From assembly GCF_023516615.1 (NCBI RefSeq), contig NZ_JAMGBF010000019.1:108116-172115 (forward strand): a DNA stretch of 64,000 bases, in the 5' to 3' direction. This stretch comes from Streptomyces panaciradicis. GTDB lineage: Bacteria > Actinomycetota > Actinomycetes > Streptomycetales > Streptomycetaceae. Of this stretch, positions 41,867-49,080 are shown piece after piece. Numbering within the stretch: the stretch's first letter is position 1; each line of letters opens with the position of its first letter. The notes under the pieces are model-generated. The model saw nothing but the letters and a program-made list of their open reading frames with translations. It did not search any database and was not told where the DNA came from. Both the position numbers and the translations under genes were made by a program.

Positions 41867-42541
41867 ATGACTACTACGACTCCCGAAGCGCGCGACCCCG
41901 AACTGCCCGGACGGCTGCTGGCCGCCGAGCGCGACGCCCTCGTACCGCTGCTGCGGGCCCGGCCGGACGCGGACTTCGCGCTGCCGACCGCCGGGTGCCC
42001 GGGATGGACCGTGCGGGACGTGCTCGCGCACTGTTCGTCCGCGCTGATGCGGGTGGTGGAGAGCCGGTTCGAGAAGGGCGTCTTCTCGCCCGAGGCCAAC
42101 GACCGGGACATCGCCGAACGGGCCGCGTGGACCAACCAGCAGGTCGTCGACGAGCTGGAGCGCGGGATGACCGAGGCCGGACCGGCGATCGCCGAGGCGG
42201 GCGGGATCCTCGACATGGTCGCGCTGGGCGAGTGGGTGCACGCCGGCGACGTGCGCGAGGTGTGGGGCGAGCCGGGCGCCTACGCCGGCGCCGGGCTCCC
42301 GGACGCGCTCACTCTGCTCGCCCGGATCACCCGGGAGAAGGGCCGGGTGCCGCTCCACGCCGACCTGGAGGACGTGGACGAGCCGCTGCTGCTGGGCGAG
42401 GTGAGCGGGGAGCGGACACCGGCCCGTTTCATCGGCGGGGCCGCCACCCTCGTACGGCTGTACGCGGGGCGTCCGGTGCCGAAGGAGGCGTCGTACGAAC
42501 TGGTGGGCGCGGAGGCGGGGGACCTGAACATCTTTGGCTGA
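41867..42541 (+). CDS. Maleylpyruvate isomerase/DinB-like mycothiol-dependent family protein (TIGR03083 type)
   Basis: A 224-residue protein. GCPGWTVRDVLAHCSSALMRVV is the typical start of the domain with the conserved His, and LGEWVHAGDVREVWGEPGAYAGAG carries the second His/Asp block. It belongs to the large actinobacterial family of mycothiol-dependent transferases and isomerases, but the reaction is unknown. ATG 41867 faces the HD gene with 45 bp between. The N-terminal half of the fusion protein two genes away is of the same general fold, so the two may have related roles. Confidence 0.82.
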   Translation: MTTTTPEARDPELPGRLLAAERDALVPLLRARPDADFALPTAGCPGWTVRDVLAHCSSALMRVVESRFEKGVFSPEANDRDIAERAAWTNQQVVDELERGMTEAGPAIAEAGGILDMVALGEWVHAGDVREVWGEPGAYAGAGLPDALTLLARITREKGRVPLHADLEDVDEPLLLGEVSGERTPARFIGGAATLVRLYAGRPVPKEASYELVGAEAGDLNIFG

Positions 42542-42583
42542 GGGGCGTCGTCGTGCGGGCGGCGGCAGGGGCGTAGTCTTTGA

Positions 42584-42599
42584 ATTGGACTAGACCTGT
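42584..42599. promoter_or_regulatory. dre-like (DasR) palindrome upstream of cutC
   Basis: ATTGGACTAGACCTGT agrees at 14 of 16 positions with dre 1 of nagKA (AGTGGACTAGACCTCT) and is 44-59 bp before the cutC start. It suggests a further DasR target; binding is not shown. Confidence 0.6.
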
Positions 42600-42642
42600 C
42601 TGCCGAAGTCGTACCGTCCGCCCGATCGACGAATGGGGTCCC

Positions 42643-43344
42643 ATGAGCAAGCGTGCAGTCCTGGAGGTGATCGCCCTCGACGCCGAGGACGCGGTCGCCG
42701 CCCAGGCCGGAGGCGCGGACCGCCTCGAACTGGTCACCGACATGGCGGCCGACGGCCTCACCCCCGAGGCCGCCACGTTCACCGCGATCCGCGCCGCCGT
42801 CGACATCTCGCTGCGCGTGATGCTGCGGCTGGCGGACGGGTTCGCGGCGGGTGACGTGGGACGCGTGGTCCGGGCGGCACGCCGGATGCGGGAGGCGGGC
42901 GCCGAGGAGTTCGTGCTCGGGTTCCTCGACGACGAGGGCTGCGTCGACCTCGCCACGGTGGAGCGGGTCGTGGCCGAGCTGGACGGCTGCCGCTGGACCT
43001 TCCACCGGGCGATCGACCACACCGCCGACCGGGACGGGCTGCGCAAGCGGCTGGACGGGCTGCCGGGCCTGGACACCATCCTCACCGCCGGCTCGGCCGC
43101 GGGCGTCGACGACGGGCTCCCCACCCTGCTCACCGAGGCGGCCAGGGGCGGGGAACCCGGCTACGAGCAGCAACTGCTGGTGGGCGGCGGCCTCCGCCTG
43201 GACCACGTGCCCCGCCTGCGCACCGCCGGCATCGACGCCTTCCACATCGGCGGCGCGGCCCGGCGCGGCGGCTGGGACACACCGGTGTCCGCCGAGGCGG
43301 TCGGCCAGTGGCGCCGAGCCCTGGACGGCACGGCACCGCGCTAG
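42643..43344 (+). CDS. cutC: CutC-family TIM-barrel protein
   Basis: A 233-residue CutC protein. Start block VLEVIALDAEDAVAAQAGGADRLELV, middle blocks FVLGFLDDEGCVDL and WTFHRAIDHTADRD, and the end block LRTAGIDAFHIGGAARR are those of the family. CutC was named for copper handling in E. coli, but that role is disputed; the TIM barrel points to an enzyme, and in many genomes cutC keeps company with amino-sugar genes. ATG 42643 follows AATGGGGTCCC. The upstream dre-like site supports a link to aminosugar metabolism in this organism. Confidence 0.92.
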   Translation: MSKRAVLEVIALDAEDAVAAQAGGADRLELVTDMAADGLTPEAATFTAIRAAVDISLRVMLRLADGFAAGDVGRVVRAARRMREAGAEEFVLGFLDDEGCVDLATVERVVAELDGCRWTFHRAIDHTADRDGLRKRLDGLPGLDTILTAGSAAGVDDGLPTLLTEAARGGEPGYEQQLLVGGGLRLDHVPRLRTAGIDAFHIGGAARRGGWDTPVSAEAVGQWRRALDGTAPR

Positions 43345-43348
43345 CGGC

Positions 43349-45409
43349 TCACCCCTCCAGCTGGGGCGGCAGTGGTGCCGTGTGGGTGACGATCAGGCCG
43401 GAGACGGCTCGGGTCAGGGCCACGTACAGGCGCCGCAGCCCCGTCCGCTCGTCCGGCTCGCCGTCCACGACAGCCTGCGGCTCGTCCAGTACGACGTAGT
43501 CGTACTCCAGGCCCTTGGCGAGCGAGGCCGGGACCAGGGTGAGGCGGGTCTCGGCCGTCGTCTCCTCGCCCGGGGCCAGGTGGCCGATCCCGGCCGCCGA
43601 CAGCGCCTCGGCCAGCGCGGGCACGCGGGCGTCCGCGGCGATCAGGCCCGTCGAGCCCTCGTTGCGCAGCAACTCCTCGCACGCGGCGACCACTTCGGCC
43701 GCCTCCGAGGTCGTCCGCACCGAGAAGAAGCCGGGGTTCTCCCGCACCGACGCGACCGGCGTGAGACCGGGGGCGATGTGCGGCAGCAGACGGGAGGCGT
43801 AGGTGATGACGTCCGTCGGGACGCGGAAACCGGCCGTCAGTTCCTCGATCACGCCGTCGGCCTTGCCCAGGTGCGCGAGGGCCTCGTCCCAACTCCGGGT
43901 CGCCCAGGGCGTGGTGCCCTGCGCCAGGTCGCCGAGGACCGTCGCCGAGCCCGTGGTGCAGCGGCGGCCGACGGCGCGGTACTGCATGGGGGACAGGTCC
44001 TGCGCCTCGTCCAGGACCACATGGCCCAGGGAGTGGGTGCGCTGCACGATGTCGGTCGTCTCGTCGATCAGCACGGCGTCCGCGGGCGACCACCTGGCCG
44101 CCTTCACGCTCCTGACCGGCTTCGCCCACAGGATCGTCTTGCGCTCCTCCTCGGTGAGGACGCCCTCCGCGTGCTCGGCCAGGAAGTCGGCGTCCGACAG
44201 CAGCCGCAGCACCAGCTTCGCCGGGTCGACCGGCGGCCAGACCTGCTTCACCGCCGCCTTCACCGCCGCGTTGCGGGCCACCGCGTCCTGCACCCGGTCG
44301 TCCGGCGCCTCGCCGGAGCGCTCCATCTGCACCAGCACCGCGTGCGCGATGCGCTGCGGAAGGGCCTCGCGGGCGGCGCCGTAGCGGATGTCCCGGTCCA
44401 GCAACTCGCGGACGATGTCCTGCAGTTCGTACGCCGGGACCCGCCAGCGGCGTGAGCCGCGCACCACGACGACCGGCTCGGTGGGCATCGTCACGTGCGC
44501 GTAGACGGCCCGCCGCAGGACCTGGGCCATCCGCGCGTCGCCCTTGACGACCGCGGCCGCCGCGTCGTCCGCGCCGCGCACCTCCACCTGCGCCACCAGG
44601 TCGTCCACCGTCGCCTGCTGCACGGTCAACTCGCCCAGCGCGGGCAGCACCTGCTCGATGTAGTGCAGGAAGGACCGGTTCGGCCCGATGACGAGCGTGC
44701 CGGTGCGGGCGAGGCGCTCGCGGTGGGCGTACAGCAGATAGGCGACCCGGTGCAGGCCGACGGCCGTCTTCCCGGTGCCCGGGCCTCCCTGCACGCACAC
44801 CGTGCCGCCGAGCCCGGACCGCACGATCTCGTCCTGCTCCGGCTGGATGGTGGCGACGATGTCCCGCATCGGACCGACGCGCGGGCGCTCGATCTCCTGC
44901 TGGAGCAGCTTGCTGGTGCGCGCCGCCTCCGCCGGGTCGGAGAGGTGCTCGTCCTCGTACGCGGTGATCTCGCCGCGTGTGTAGCCGAAGCGGCGGCGCA
45001 GCGCGACGTCCATGGGGTCCTTCTTGGACGCCCGGTAGAACGGCTGCGAGACCGGCGCCCGCCAGTCGATGACCATGGGGTCGCCGTCGTGGTCGTGCAC
45101 GTGCCGGCGCCCGATGTAGAAGCGTTCGCCGTACGCCCCCTCGGCCTGCTCCGCGCCGGGGGCGTGCAGGTAGTCGAGGCGGCCGAAGAACAGCGGGGTG
45201 TCGCTGAGGTCGGCCAGCGCCTTGATCCGCTCGTCGATCTGGCGGGCCAGGACCTCGGCGTTGACCCAGTTCGCGGTGACGTCCTTGATGTCGAGCGACT
45301 CGACGTCCTCGCGCATGGCACGCAGCGCGGCCCGCGATGCGGCGAGGTGGGAGCGCTCGCGGGAGAGGGGGTCGTCGAGGGGGGCGGGGTCGTCGACGGA
45401 CGTGGACAA
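43349..45409 (-). CDS. HelD/HelR-type RNA polymerase-associated superfamily 1 ATPase
   Basis: A 686-residue UvrD-like protein lacking nuclease domains. The N-terminal coiled region (ERSHLAASRAALRAMREDVE) would enter the polymerase secondary channel; Walker A is GGPGTGKTAVGLHR (Lys214); a long middle insertion follows; DEAQDLSPMQYRAVGRR is Walker B, and LAKGLEYDYVVLDEPQ with RRLYVALTRAVSGL are the late helicase motifs. Such proteins remove or recycle stalled RNA polymerase; the HelR type also gives rifampicin tolerance. I take TTG 45409, with GGAGGCACCCCC before it; earlier starts are only antisense. I saw no rifamycin-associated (RAE-type) palindrome upstream, so the rifamycin-inducible subtype is not supported. 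Confidence 0.85.
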   Translation of the reverse strand: MSTSVDDPAPLDDPLSRERSHLAASRAALRAMREDVESLDIKDVTANWVNAEVLARQIDERIKALADLSDTPLFFGRLDYLHAPGAEQAEGAYGERFYIGRRHVHDHDGDPMVIDWRAPVSQPFYRASKKDPMDVALRRRFGYTRGEITAYEDEHLSDPAEAARTSKLLQQEIERPRVGPMRDIVATIQPEQDEIVRSGLGGTVCVQGGPGTGKTAVGLHRVAYLLYAHRERLARTGTLVIGPNRSFLHYIEQVLPALGELTVQQATVDDLVAQVEVRGADDAAAAVVKGDARMAQVLRRAVYAHVTMPTEPVVVVRGSRRWRVPAYELQDIVRELLDRDIRYGAAREALPQRIAHAVLVQMERSGEAPDDRVQDAVARNAAVKAAVKQVWPPVDPAKLVLRLLSDADFLAEHAEGVLTEEERKTILWAKPVRSVKAARWSPADAVLIDETTDIVQRTHSLGHVVLDEAQDLSPMQYRAVGRRCTTGSATVLGDLAQGTTPWATRSWDEALAHLGKADGVIEELTAGFRVPTDVITYASRLLPHIAPGLTPVASVRENPGFFSVRTTSEAAEVVAACEELLRNEGSTGLIAADARVPALAEALSAAGIGHLAPGEETTAETRLTLVPASLAKGLEYDYVVLDEPQAVVDGEPDERTGLRRLYVALTRAVSGLIVTHTAPLPPQLEG

Positions 45410-45716
45410 GGGGGTGCCTCCGAGGGTGCCGCGGGGTGGGTGGCTGCTGCGAGGTGCCGGCCGGTTTCCGTCCGGTCGGCGGCGCTCCGTCGAGGAGGCG
45501 GGCAAGAGCGGAGATTTTAGGCGAGGTGACCGTGCGGCGGCCAACCGGTTTTTCCGGGCCCGCCCGGCCGGCCCGGCTCGCATCCCGGCTCCCCCTAGGG
45601 GTTCACCCTTCCCTCCCCGGGTGGAGGCGCTCGCCCACAGGGGGTACCCAGGTATCACAGCAAGTGGGGACCTTGGGCCGATGCTCTCCTTATGTCCGGG
45701 ACGCCACCATGGATAC
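45410..45716. other. Intergenic stretch between the helicase and a small gene
   Basis: 307 bp without a supported gene. It includes the leader of the minus-strand helicase (about 45410-45450), an inverted repeat CCGGGC/GCCCGG (about 45556-45569) and the promoter zone of the 60-residue protein gene. No convincing -35/-10 pair is seen. Confidence 0.4.
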
Positions 45717-45899
45717 ATGAGTGCAGCGACCATCACCCCGGCCCCCGGTCGCCCGTCCGGTGCGACCCCCGTCTCCGACCTCCACGGCACCCACCGCCTC
45801 GGCAACGCCCTCCGCGCGATCCGGGTCTTCGCCGGCGCCGCCTTCGACGTCGTCATACTCGGCGAGTACGGCGAGGAAGCGGGCGTCCGCCGCAAGTGA
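45717..45899 (+). CDS. Small conserved hypothetical protein
   Basis: A 60-residue protein (ATG 45717), missed by length cut-offs. The second half, HRLGNALRAIRVFAGAAFDVVILGEYGEE, is a hydrophobic-amphipathic helix that is too short and polar for a clear membrane anchor. Coding character is good (GC-rich third positions). I know proteins like it from streptomycete genomes but no function. It faces away from the helicase. Confidence 0.55.
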   Translation: MSAATITPAPGRPSGATPVSDLHGTHRLGNALRAIRVFAGAAFDVVILGEYGEEAGVRRK

Positions 45900-46010
45900 G
45901 CCGCGGGACCCGAGGCCATCCGGCCGCTCGGCCACCTGAGTAGGTGACCACCCGCGGGATGAGTATCCGCACCGGTGCCCCGCCCCGCGGCGCCCCGGTT
46001 CACTGCCCGT

Positions 46011-46391
46011 ATGACCACACAGCACTTCGCGGCACAGCCCCCGGCCTCCGCGGACCCGGCCGGGCGGGACCCCAGGGCCTGGATCGCGCCACTGGTCGCG
46101 ACGGTCCTCCTGGTGTTCCTGGGACCCGCAGCGGTGTTCTTCGGCGGCCTGTCCGCGATGGCGACGGACGCCTGCGGCCCCGACGACTGCTCGCCGGCAC
46201 TCACCACGCACCTGAACCTGATCTACGGCACCCTCGAGTACGGCACCCTGCCCACCGTCGCCGCGCTGCTGGCGGCCTGGGTCCTGCCCTGGCAGCCGCG
46301 CTGGCTGCCCGTCCGCGTCCTCGCCGCCGTCGCCGCCCTGCTCCCGGCGCTGTTCGTCCTGCTGATGGTGTTCACCCTGCCCGCCCCCTGA
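46011..46391 (+). CDS. Small membrane protein, hypothetical
   Basis: A 126-residue protein with three likely membrane helices: IAPLVATVLLVFLGPAAVFFGG (about 26-47), LEYGTLPTVAALLAAWVLPW (about 75-94) and VLAAVAALLPALFVLLMVF (about 103-121). The loop after helix 1 has two cysteines (ATDACGPDDCSP) that could form a disulfide outside. ATG 46011. It converges on the XPB gene, ending 11 bases from its stop. Function unknown. Confidence 0.7.
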   Translation: MTTQHFAAQPPASADPAGRDPRAWIAPLVATVLLVFLGPAAVFFGGLSAMATDACGPDDCSPALTTHLNLIYGTLEYGTLPTVAALLAAWVLPWQPRWLPVRVLAAVAALLPALFVLLMVFTLPAP

Positions 46392-46401
46392 CGGCGAGGC
46401 C

Positions 46402-48045
46402 TCAGCCCCCCGCCAGGATCTCGTCGGCGTCCACGATCCGGTAGGCGTACCCCTGCTCCGCGAGGAACCGCTGCCGGTGCGCGGCGAAGTCCTGGTCGAT
46501 GGTGTCCCGGGCGACCACCGAGTAGAAGTGCGCCTGGTGGCCGTCGGCCTTCGGCCGCAGCACCCGCCCCAGCCGCTGGGCCTCCTCCTGGCGCGAACCG
46601 AAGGTGCCGGACACCTGGATCGCGACCGTCGCCTCCGGCAGGTCGATGGAGAAGTTCGCGACCTTCGACACCACCAGCACGCTGATCTCGCCCTCGCGGA
46701 AGGCGTCGAAGAGCTTCTCGCGCTGGGCGTTGGAGGTCTCGCCCTTGATGACGGGCGCGTTCAGGTGCTCGCCCAGCTCGTCGAGCTGGTCGATGTACTG
46801 GCCGATGACGAGGATCTGCTGCCCGGCGAAGCGGCGTACCAGCGCCTCGGTGACCTTCCGCTTGGTCGCGGTGGTCGCGCAGAAGCGGTACTTCTCCTCC
46901 TGCTCGGCGGTGGCGTACGCGAGCCGCTCGGAGTCGGTGAGGTTGACCCGGACCTCCACGCAGTCGGCCGGGGCGATGTAGCCCTGCGCCTCGATCTCCT
47001 TCCACGGAGCGTCGAACCGCTTGGGGCCGATCAGCGAGAACACGTCCGACTCACGGCCGTCCTCGCGCACCAGGGTCGCCGTCAGCCCGAGCCGGCGCCG
47101 CGCCTGGAGGTCGGCGGTGAACTTGAACACCGGGGCCGGCAGCAGGTGCACCTCGTCGTAGACGATCAGCCCCCAGTCCCGGGAGTCGAACAGCTCCAGG
47201 TGCGGATAGACGCCCTTCCGCTTCGTCGTCAGCACCTGGTACGTGGCGATGGTGACGGGCCGGATCTCCTTGCGGGTCCCGCTGTACTCGCCGATCTCGT
47301 CCTCGGTCAGCGAGGTCCGCTTCACCAGCTCGTGCTTCCACTGCCGGGCGGAGACGGTGTTGGTGACGAGGATCAGCGTCGTGGACTTGGCCTGCGCCAT
47401 CGACCCGGCGCCCACCAGCGTCTTGCCGGCCCCGCAGGGCAGCACGACGACCCCGCTGCCGCCGTGCCAGAAGTTCTCCACCGCCTGCTTCTGGTAGGGC
47501 CGCAGCGCCCAGCCGTCCTCGGCGAGCTCGATCGGGTGCGCCTCGCCGTCGACGTACCCGGCGAGGTCCTCGGCCGGCCAGCCCAGCTTCAGCAGGGTCT
47601 GCTTGATCTGCCCGCGCTCGGAGGGGTGCACGGCGACGGTGTCGGGGTCGATGCGGGCCCCGACCAGCGGCGCGACGCGCCTGGAGCGCAGCACCTCCTC
47701 CAGCACCGGCCGGTCGGTGGTGGTCAGCACCAGGCCGTGCGCGGGGTCCTTGCTCAGCGTCAGCCGGCCGTAGCGGTCCATCGTCTCGGCGACGTCCACG
47801 AGCAGGGCGTGCGGCACCGGGTAGCGGCTGAACTGCACCAGCGCGTCGACGACCTGCTCGGCGTCGTGCCCGGCGGCACGCGCGTTCCACAGCCCCAGCG
47901 GAGTCATCCGGTAGGTGTGGATGTGCTCGGGCGCCCGCTCCAGCTCCGCGAAGACCGCGATGGCACGACGGCACTCGTCGGCCCGCTCGTGGTCGACCTC
48001 CAGGAGCAGGGTCTTGTCGGACTGGACGATGAGAGGACCGTTCAC
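46402..48045 (-). CDS. XPB/Ssl2-type DNA repair helicase
   Basis: A 547-residue superfamily 2 helicase. The N-terminal XPB domain (MTPLGLWNARAAGHDAEQVVDAL) and damage-recognition region are followed by RPYQKQAVENFWHGGSGVVVLPCGAGKT (Walker A Lys208), VYDEVHLLP (DEVH box), LGLTATLVREDGRE and helicase C motifs VSKVANFSIDLPEA and SRQEEAQRLGRVLRPK. Bacterial XPBs unwind DNA 3'-5' with the same core as the human TFIIH subunit. It is in line with galU and the large helicase-associated gene on the same strand, an arrangement that resembles the mycobacterial ercc3/Rv0862c pair with galU in between. Confidence 0.94.
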   Translation of the reverse strand: MNGPLIVQSDKTLLLEVDHERADECRRAIAVFAELERAPEHIHTYRMTPLGLWNARAAGHDAEQVVDALVQFSRYPVPHALLVDVAETMDRYGRLTLSKDPAHGLVLTTTDRPVLEEVLRSRRVAPLVGARIDPDTVAVHPSERGQIKQTLLKLGWPAEDLAGYVDGEAHPIELAEDGWALRPYQKQAVENFWHGGSGVVVLPCGAGKTLVGAGSMAQAKSTTLILVTNTVSARQWKHELVKRTSLTEDEIGEYSGTRKEIRPVTIATYQVLTTKRKGVYPHLELFDSRDWGLIVYDEVHLLPAPVFKFTADLQARRRLGLTATLVREDGRESDVFSLIGPKRFDAPWKEIEAQGYIAPADCVEVRVNLTDSERLAYATAEQEEKYRFCATTATKRKVTEALVRRFAGQQILVIGQYIDQLDELGEHLNAPVIKGETSNAQREKLFDAFREGEISVLVVSKVANFSIDLPEATVAIQVSGTFGSRQEEAQRLGRVLRPKADGHQAHFYSVVARDTIDQDFAAHRQRFLAEQGYAYRIVDADEILAGG

Positions 48046-48100
48046 CTACGCACTTCCCTTCCGCACGGCCAAACGTCCAGTGTGCCTCAATCGCGGGCGA

Positions 48101-49000
48101 TCAGGGCCGGTCGGCCGTCGGCTCCGCCAGCCGGCGCAGGTGGGGGCCGTACTCGGGGTCGGCGAGGGCGTGGGCGAACTGGGCGGTCAGATAGGCCAGC
48201 GGGTTGCCGGTGTCGTACCAGCGGCCCTGGATGACCTGGCCGTAGGCGGCCTTGGTGGCGGCGTAGGCGTTGATGGCGTCGGTGAGGTAGATCTCGCCGG
48301 TGCGGTGCTCGTACCAGGCGCTGGTCTGCTTGCGCAGTTCCTCGACGATCCCCGGGGTGATGACGTAGCCGCCGATGGCCGCGAAGGCGGAGGGCGCGTC
48401 CTGCGGCTTGGGCTTCTCCACCAGGCCGGTGATGCGCAGCAGGCCGTCGCCCAGGTCCTCCTTGACGCGCGGGACGCCGTAGCGCTGGGAGTCGGCCGGG
48501 TCCATGGGGAGCAGGGCGAGGACGGGGCAGCTGGTGGCCTCGTAGGCGCGGATGAGCTGCTGGGCGCGCGGGACCTCGGCGACGAACACGTCGTCCGGCC
48601 ACAGGACGAGCACGGGTTCGTCGCCGACGTTGCGGGCCGCGTTGAGCACGGGGGTGCCGTTGCCGTACGGGCCGTGCTGGTCGAGGTAGGTGATGTGGCC
48701 GCGCCGGGACAGTTCGGCGACCTCCTCCACGGCGTCCGCGTAGGCCGTCTTGCCGTCCGCCCGCAGCTGGGCGACGAGCGCGGGATTCGGCCGGAAATGG
48801 TCCTGGATCAGGCCCTTGCCGCCGGAGACGACGATCGTGATGTCGGTGATCCCGGAGGCGACCAGCTCGCGCACGGTGTGCTCGATGACCGGCTTGTCGC
48901 CGACCGGCAGCATCTCCTTGGGGATCGCCTTGGTGAGGGGGAGCAGGCGGGAGCCCAGCCCGGCGGCGGGGATGACTGCGCGGCGGATCGTCGTGGCCAT
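48101..49000 (-). CDS. galU: UTP-glucose-1-phosphate uridylyltransferase
   Basis: A 299-residue nucleotidyltransferase. RAVIPAAGLGSRLLPLTKAIPKEMLPV is the G-loop signature, HGPYGNGTPVLNA the uridine-side block, LVLWPDDVF the metal-binding Asp, and VEKPKPQDAPS and GRWYDTGNPLAYL the remaining family blocks. It makes UDP-glucose for trehalose, glycogen-related and cell-wall sugar synthesis, so it could feed OtsA in this window. ATG 49000 is supported by conserved sequence from MATTIRRAVIP on. It is interposed between the XPB gene and the helicase-associated gene. Confidence 0.94.
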   Translation of the reverse strand: MATTIRRAVIPAAGLGSRLLPLTKAIPKEMLPVGDKPVIEHTVRELVASGITDITIVVSGGKGLIQDHFRPNPALVAQLRADGKTAYADAVEEVAELSRRGHITYLDQHGPYGNGTPVLNAARNVGDEPVLVLWPDDVFVAEVPRAQQLIRAYEATSCPVLALLPMDPADSQRYGVPRVKEDLGDGLLRITGLVEKPKPQDAPSAFAAIGGYVITPGIVEELRKQTSAWYEHRTGEIYLTDAINAYAATKAAYGQVIQGRWYDTGNPLAYLTAQFAHALADPEYGPHLRRLAEPTADRP

Positions 49001-49080
49001 GGGGTCCGTCCCTTTCGTCGGTCGTGGTCCGTCAGGACACTGCCCCTGCCGGGCCGCGCGGAGGCATGCGGAGGTCGGGT

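Noticed and set aside
45410..45716. Rifamycin-associated element before the HelR-like gene
   Set aside because: No long palindrome of that type is present; only ordinary GC-rich repeats were found.
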